The notes beneath the pieces are model-generated. The model was not told where the DNA came from. It did not search any database and worked only from the letters and a program-made list of their open reading frames with translations. A stretch of 50,880 nucleotides of DNA from Methanothrix sp. (GTDB lineage Archaea; Halobacteriota; Methanosarcinia; Methanotrichales; Methanotrichaceae). The position numbers and the translations under genes are program-made. Location: assembly GCA_025361645.1 (NCBI GenBank), contig JANYKI010000104.1, positions 1 through 50,880 of the forward strand. The letters are read 5' to 3'. Shown here piece by piece: positions 47,997-50,880 of this stretch (within the stretch, counting starts at the first letter, position 1; every line of letters starts with the position of its first letter).

Positions 47997-48668
47997 TCAC
48001 CTTACTAAGACAGCTCGCACCGGAGAGGCTTCTGCATCCTTTACGCTCAGGGGAAGGCAGATGAGGCTGTATCTGCCGCAAGGAACAGCCGCAAGATCGA
48101 TGCCTTCCAGGATGAGAATATCATTTTCCAGAAGAGTGCGATGCACCGGCATTGAGTCGTCCCCATATTTATCTACGGAGAGGTAGTCGATCCCCACCAG
48201 GCTGACCTCTGCGGCAACACAAAGATGGGCTACATCCAACGAAAGGTAGACAAACTCTTCCGAGAAGGCGGCTTGATGCATGAGATGCTTTTCGGAATTG
48301 CCGGTCTTAAAGAGCAGAGCCTGCCCTTTATCAATTTTACAGTCAGGCAAGCTGGACGGCAGGACCGGCCCCTCTCCGAAGACGGAGATGACCTCAGCCG
48401 GGATGATGAAGCGCTTCAGGGAATACTGTTCCTGGGCTCCTCCGCTCTTTAATAGATGGGATGGGAAATCCAGATGAGTGCCGGCATGTGAGCAGAAGGC
48501 TAAGGCAGATAAACTATAGTCATTCCCTTCATCCAACCTTGCCATCCACTCCCGAAAGTACGGCCGATCTCCGGGATAGGCGGGCGCCGTGTTTAACGGC
48601 GCACTTATATCGTAAACTTCCTTAAAATCCAAAATATTGTTAAGGATGATTTTAGATACAGGAGGCAT
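47997..48668 (-). CDS. Cyclase family (kynurenine formamidase-like) metalloenzyme
   Basis: A 223-residue member of the cyclase/KynB family. The metal motif HxGTHxDxPxH appears as HAGTHLDFPSH (about residues 60-70), and LVGIDYLSVDKYGDDSMPVHRTLL is the second conserved region. The natural substrate in methanogens is unknown (formamidase-like amide hydrolysis is the closest match). Leaderless start behind a TATA box. Shares an operon with the hybrid kinase. Confidence 0.83.
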   Translation of the reverse strand: MPPVSKIILNNILDFKEVYDISAPLNTAPAYPGDRPYFREWMARLDEGNDYSLSALAFCSHAGTHLDFPSHLLKSGGAQEQYSLKRFIIPAEVISVFGEGPVLPSSLPDCKIDKGQALLFKTGNSEKHLMHQAAFSEEFVYLSLDVAHLCVAAEVSLVGIDYLSVDKYGDDSMPVHRTLLENDILILEGIDLAAVPCGRYSLICLPLSVKDAEASPVRAVLVR

Positions 48669-48689
48669 GGGACGAAACCTTTTTTCATA

Positions 48690-48700
48690 CTATTTAAATG
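48690..48700 (-). promoter_or_regulatory. TATA box of the cyclase-family gene
   Basis: CATTTAAATA on the minus strand is centred about 27 bases before the ATG at 48668, the distance expected for a leaderless archaeal transcript. Confidence 0.5.
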
Positions 48701-48749
48701 GACTTCATTCAGGATCGGCATCTTCTAATGCCTACTTTCTGCCGCAAAG

Positions 48750-48760
48750 ACTTATAATCC
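48750..48760 (+). promoter_or_regulatory. TATA box of the DUF2892 gene
   Basis: ACTTATAATCC is centred about 26 bases before the ATG at 48782; transcription would begin at or near the start codon. Confidence 0.5.
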
Positions 48761-48781
48761 CAAACAAATACAGTCGTCCCC

Positions 48782-49384
48782 ATGAAGAACCTGGGCACCA
48801 TGGACCGGCTTTTGAGGGTAATTCTGGCAGAGATATGCATCCTTGTAGCCTTCTTTTGGGTAACTACGGAGTGGCAGATCCCCCTTTACCTGATCGCCGG
48901 AGTGATGCTGCTTCAGGCGGCCACGGCTACTTGTAGCATCTACAACTTGTTGGGCTGGAACAGATGCGAGATCGTCCGGCGCAAGGACAAGAATCTCATG
49001 ACGGCCTTTGTTGTCGTAGCCCTGCTTCTCGCCGCGGCGGGTAGCTATGCCAGCGCTGTGCTGACCAAGGACATCTTTCTGGAGGATTTAGGCATTGTAA
49101 ACGAGTCCTATAACCAGGCGCTGCATTCCATGGATCTGGGTGGGAGAGATAATGCAACGATGCACTACGGAGAGTTGGAGAGCGCCTTTGCGGCTTTTTC
49201 TAAAAAGTACAGCAAATACAAGCCGCTGACGATCAAGTTCGACGGTAATTTTACGATTGAGATGAACAACATATCTGCGGCGATATCCCAATCGAAGGTA
49301 GATATCCTGCAAGGCAATCTCACGCGCGGCCAGGAGGTACTGAAGAAAGCGAAGCCTGATATTCAAAAGATGCAGGATCGATAA
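48782..49384 (+). CDS. DUF2892-type membrane protein with extracytoplasmic helical tail
   Basis: A 200-residue protein. Residues 1-60 match DUF2892 (MKNLGTMDRLLRVILAEICIL, then a second helix LYLIAGVMLLQAATATCSIYNLLG with WNRC), followed by a third membrane helix (LMTAFVVVALLLAAAGSYAS). The remaining about 110 residues are helical and polar (ESYNQALHSMDLGGRDNATM, SKKYSKYKPLTIKFDG), likely outside the membrane. Function unknown. It is transcribed alone. Confidence 0.75.
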   Translation: MKNLGTMDRLLRVILAEICILVAFFWVTTEWQIPLYLIAGVMLLQAATATCSIYNLLGWNRCEIVRRKDKNLMTAFVVVALLLAAAGSYASAVLTKDIFLEDLGIVNESYNQALHSMDLGGRDNATMHYGELESAFAAFSKKYSKYKPLTIKFDGNFTIEMNNISAAISQSKVDILQGNLTRGQEVLKKAKPDIQKMQDR

Positions 49385-49420
49385 AAAAAGGCTTGTTAGC
49401 CCTCCCTGGGAGTGGCCATT

Positions 49421-49705
49421 TTATTTTCTGTCAAGGACCTTGATCAGGTGATAGCCGAACTGGGTCTTCACCGGCCCCAGGATCTTGCCCTTCTCGCCCT
49501 CGAAGGCGGCCTTCTCAAACTCCAGGGCCATTTTGCCCTTGCCAAACCAGCCCAGGTCGCCGCTGTTTTTGCCGGAAGGGCACAGCGAGTATTTGCGAGC
49601 CATCTCGGCAAAGTTTTCCTGGCCCGTGGCCAGCTTTTCTGCAACCTCGATTGCTTTTTTTCCCGTCTTGCACAGAATGTGAGCGGCATGCACTTCTTTT
49701 ACCAT
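49421..49705 (-). CDS. Parvulin-type peptidyl-prolyl isomerase
   Basis: A 94-residue single-domain parvulin: VHAAHILCKTGKKAIEVAEKL, EMARKYSLCPSGKNSGDLGWFGKGKM and KTQFGYHLIKVLDRK form the complete fold, with the His in AHIL and the final YHLI at the active site. It has no signal peptide, so it is cytosolic and helps fold proteins by proline isomerisation. 32 bases downstream of the ywbE-like gene on the same strand. Confidence 0.93.
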   Translation of the reverse strand: MVKEVHAAHILCKTGKKAIEVAEKLATGQENFAEMARKYSLCPSGKNSGDLGWFGKGKMALEFEKAAFEGEKGKILGPVKTQFGYHLIKVLDRK

Positions 49706-49737
49706 AGGCAGGATGTGGAAATCGGAGAGATAAAAAG

Positions 49738-49932
49738 CTATTCGATGATCTCCTGCACCCGGCCCACCTGGCCGTCCGCCAGCCTCACCTTGATGCCGTG
49801 CGGATGGGTTGGGGAACTGGTCAGCAGCTCTTTGACGATGCCACGTGTTCTTTTGCCGGTGCGCTGGTCGTTCTTGAGGACGACGTCCACGGTAAGGCCG
49901 GGGCGGATGTCTTTCCGATGTTGTCCGTTCAT
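49738..49932 (-). CDS. YwbE family protein
   Basis: A 64-residue protein of the YwbE family: MNGQHRKDIRPGLTVDVVLK, RTGKRTRGIVKELLTSSPTHPHGIKVRL and GQVGRVQEI. The family is a small conserved KOW-like beta-barrel of unknown function in bacteria and archaea. It is likely translated together with the parvulin gene. Confidence 0.88.
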   Translation of the reverse strand: MNGQHRKDIRPGLTVDVVLKNDQRTGKRTRGIVKELLTSSPTHPHGIKVRLADGQVGRVQEIIE

Positions 49933-49989
49933 GGTTATCCTTCCCGGCGTCGCCCTGCTATTTTTGTCTTGCGCAGCAATCTCCGGATT

Positions 49990-50775
49990 CTAATGCCAGG
50001 TTAACGAGACACCACCGAGATACAAAATAGCGATCATCACCGGCTGATGGACCAGATAGATGGCCAGCGAGTTATAGCCCAGGAATGCGAGCGAACGCAC
50101 AAAAGACGACCCGGCAAGATCCGGCACCGGAATCCTGCGCCGGTAGCCGGGATAGAGCCGATCTCCCAGCCCCATACCCACCAGAATCACCCCGAACCAG
50201 GGAAAGACGGGAAAGTAATCCACCGAATAGAAGCCCGGCGGCGCCAGCCCCAGCCAGAGCAGCCAGGGAAAGCCGATGCTAATGTTCTGTAAATATATTC
50301 CTACTAATATAAATAATAATCCAAAAATGAGGTTCGCCTTGTGCAGCCGTAGAAATGGATAGGCCAGCAGCAGCGAGAGGCCGATGAGGTGCAGCACTCC
50401 GAAGACGATGAAGGCCCTTCCGATGAAGATATAGGTGACGAGAGTAATGCCCAGGGCCAGGCCCAATATCCAGGCACTCCTCTTCAAAAGCCGCAGGCGA
50501 AACCGATCTTCCTGCCCCAAGAGCTGTGCCCGGGAGTGGCTCAGAGTGAGAGAGAGGCCGACGAGGAGGAGAAAGAGCGAGGCGGTAAAGCGGGCCACCG
50601 CCAGCCAGAAGCCGGAGGATACATCAATATCGTAGACTGCAAAATAGTTGAGATCAAAGACCAGATGGTAGAGAACCATGAGGACGATTGCCCCGCCTCG
50701 CAGCAAATCCACCTCCCAGAAACGGACCGTCGGGCTCTCGACCAATTCACCATCATTTTTCATTCCCTTGTCCAT
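49990..50775 (-). CDS. DUF1624 / heparan N-acetyltransferase-like membrane protein
   Basis: A protein of about 261 residues with seven or so membrane helices. RFWEVDLLRGGAIVLMVLYHLVFDL is the hallmark N-terminus, followed by FTASLFLLLVGLSLTLSHSR and a late LGYNSLAIYLVHQPVMIAIL. The family is related to HGSNAT-like acetyltransferases; no substrate is known. The frame continues to 50856, but the ATG at 50775 follows AAGGA four bases before it and gives a usual N-terminus; the ATG at 50763 is also possible. Confidence 0.82.
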   Translation of the reverse strand: MDKGMKNDGELVESPTVRFWEVDLLRGGAIVLMVLYHLVFDLNYFAVYDIDVSSGFWLAVARFTASLFLLLVGLSLTLSHSRAQLLGQEDRFRLRLLKRSAWILGLALGITLVTYIFIGRAFIVFGVLHLIGLSLLLAYPFLRLHKANLIFGLLFILVGIYLQNISIGFPWLLWLGLAPPGFYSVDYFPVFPWFGVILVGMGLGDRLYPGYRRRIPVPDLAGSSFVRSLAFLGYNSLAIYLVHQPVMIAILYLGGVSLTWH

Positions 50776-50880
50776 TCGTTCCTTAAAGCTGCGCTCTCTT
50801 TTTTGACATCCACCTTCTGGTTTTTGTACATTCCTCTGTACTTCGATGGGTCCCAATCTACGTTCCCATCACAAACAAGA

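Overview
The window is from a methanogenic euryarchaeon, most likely of the Methanothrix (Methanosaeta)/Methanosarcinales type. The basis is an archaeal RNA polymerase operon with a split B subunit (B'' and B'), archaeal rpl30e, short nusA, S12 and S7 genes, a four-gene formylmethanofuran dehydrogenase operon, archaeal PurP, the RFC small subunit, archaeal-type IleS, an intron-containing tRNA-Lys, and TATA-box promoters close to start codons. The genus assignment is inference; archaeal methanogen is secure.

Layout. (1) 105-10065, minus strand: a secreted beta-sandwich-like protein, then the transcription/ribosome operon rpoH-rpoB2-rpoB1-rpoA1-rpoA2-rpl30e-nusA-rps12-rps7, headed by tRNA-Lys(UUU) and closed by a clear stem-loop/U-tract terminator. 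Elongation factor genes that often follow S7 in archaea are absent. (2) 10153-11807, minus: leuD-leuB type isopropylmalate (or homologous 2-oxoacid chain elongation) enzymes. (3) 11808-12348: a gene-poor patch with two hairpins and a degraded peptide that look like the 3' ends of IS200/IS605-IS1341 tnpB elements. (4) 12349-18144, plus: fwdDBAC, purP and a small PH-like gene, a C1/formyl-transfer block.

(5) 18122-29600 is an accessory island: VapBC, a TudS-like desulfidase, a HEPN (ApeA-like) protein, a frameshifted Fic protein, a second PIN/antitoxin pair, RelBE, an AbiE-like pair whose antitoxin-like partner carries an N-terminal PD-(D/E)XK nuclease-like domain, a C45 peptidase and a 51-residue membrane protein. 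Nearly every gap between these modules holds a copy of a composite GC-rich/AT-rich repeat of up to about 320 bp. A truncated, frameshifted second copy of the TudS-like gene sits at the right end, fused to one repeat copy. The organisation resembles a cassette array of toxin-antitoxin and defence modules, but no integrase or transposase is visible.

(6) 29649-33627: secreted proteins (matrixin-like metalloprotease, an unknown exported protein, a TPR protein, a small exported protein) and a flavin-binding-fold gene. (7) 33825-40529: a frameshifted sodium/solute symporter, a MacB-like ABC export operon with a secreted OB-fold protein, a membrane protein apparently split by one extra G, an AI-2E-family permease and a bifunctional-nuclease-domain protein. 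(8) 40576-50775: ileS, rfcS, a 1055-residue hybrid histidine kinase with a cyclase-family gene in front of it, a DUF2892 membrane protein, parvulin, YwbE and a DUF1624-type membrane protein.

The candidates most worth following up are the AbiE-like pair with its nuclease-like fusion and its tet-operator-like cluster, and the repeat-separated module array around it.
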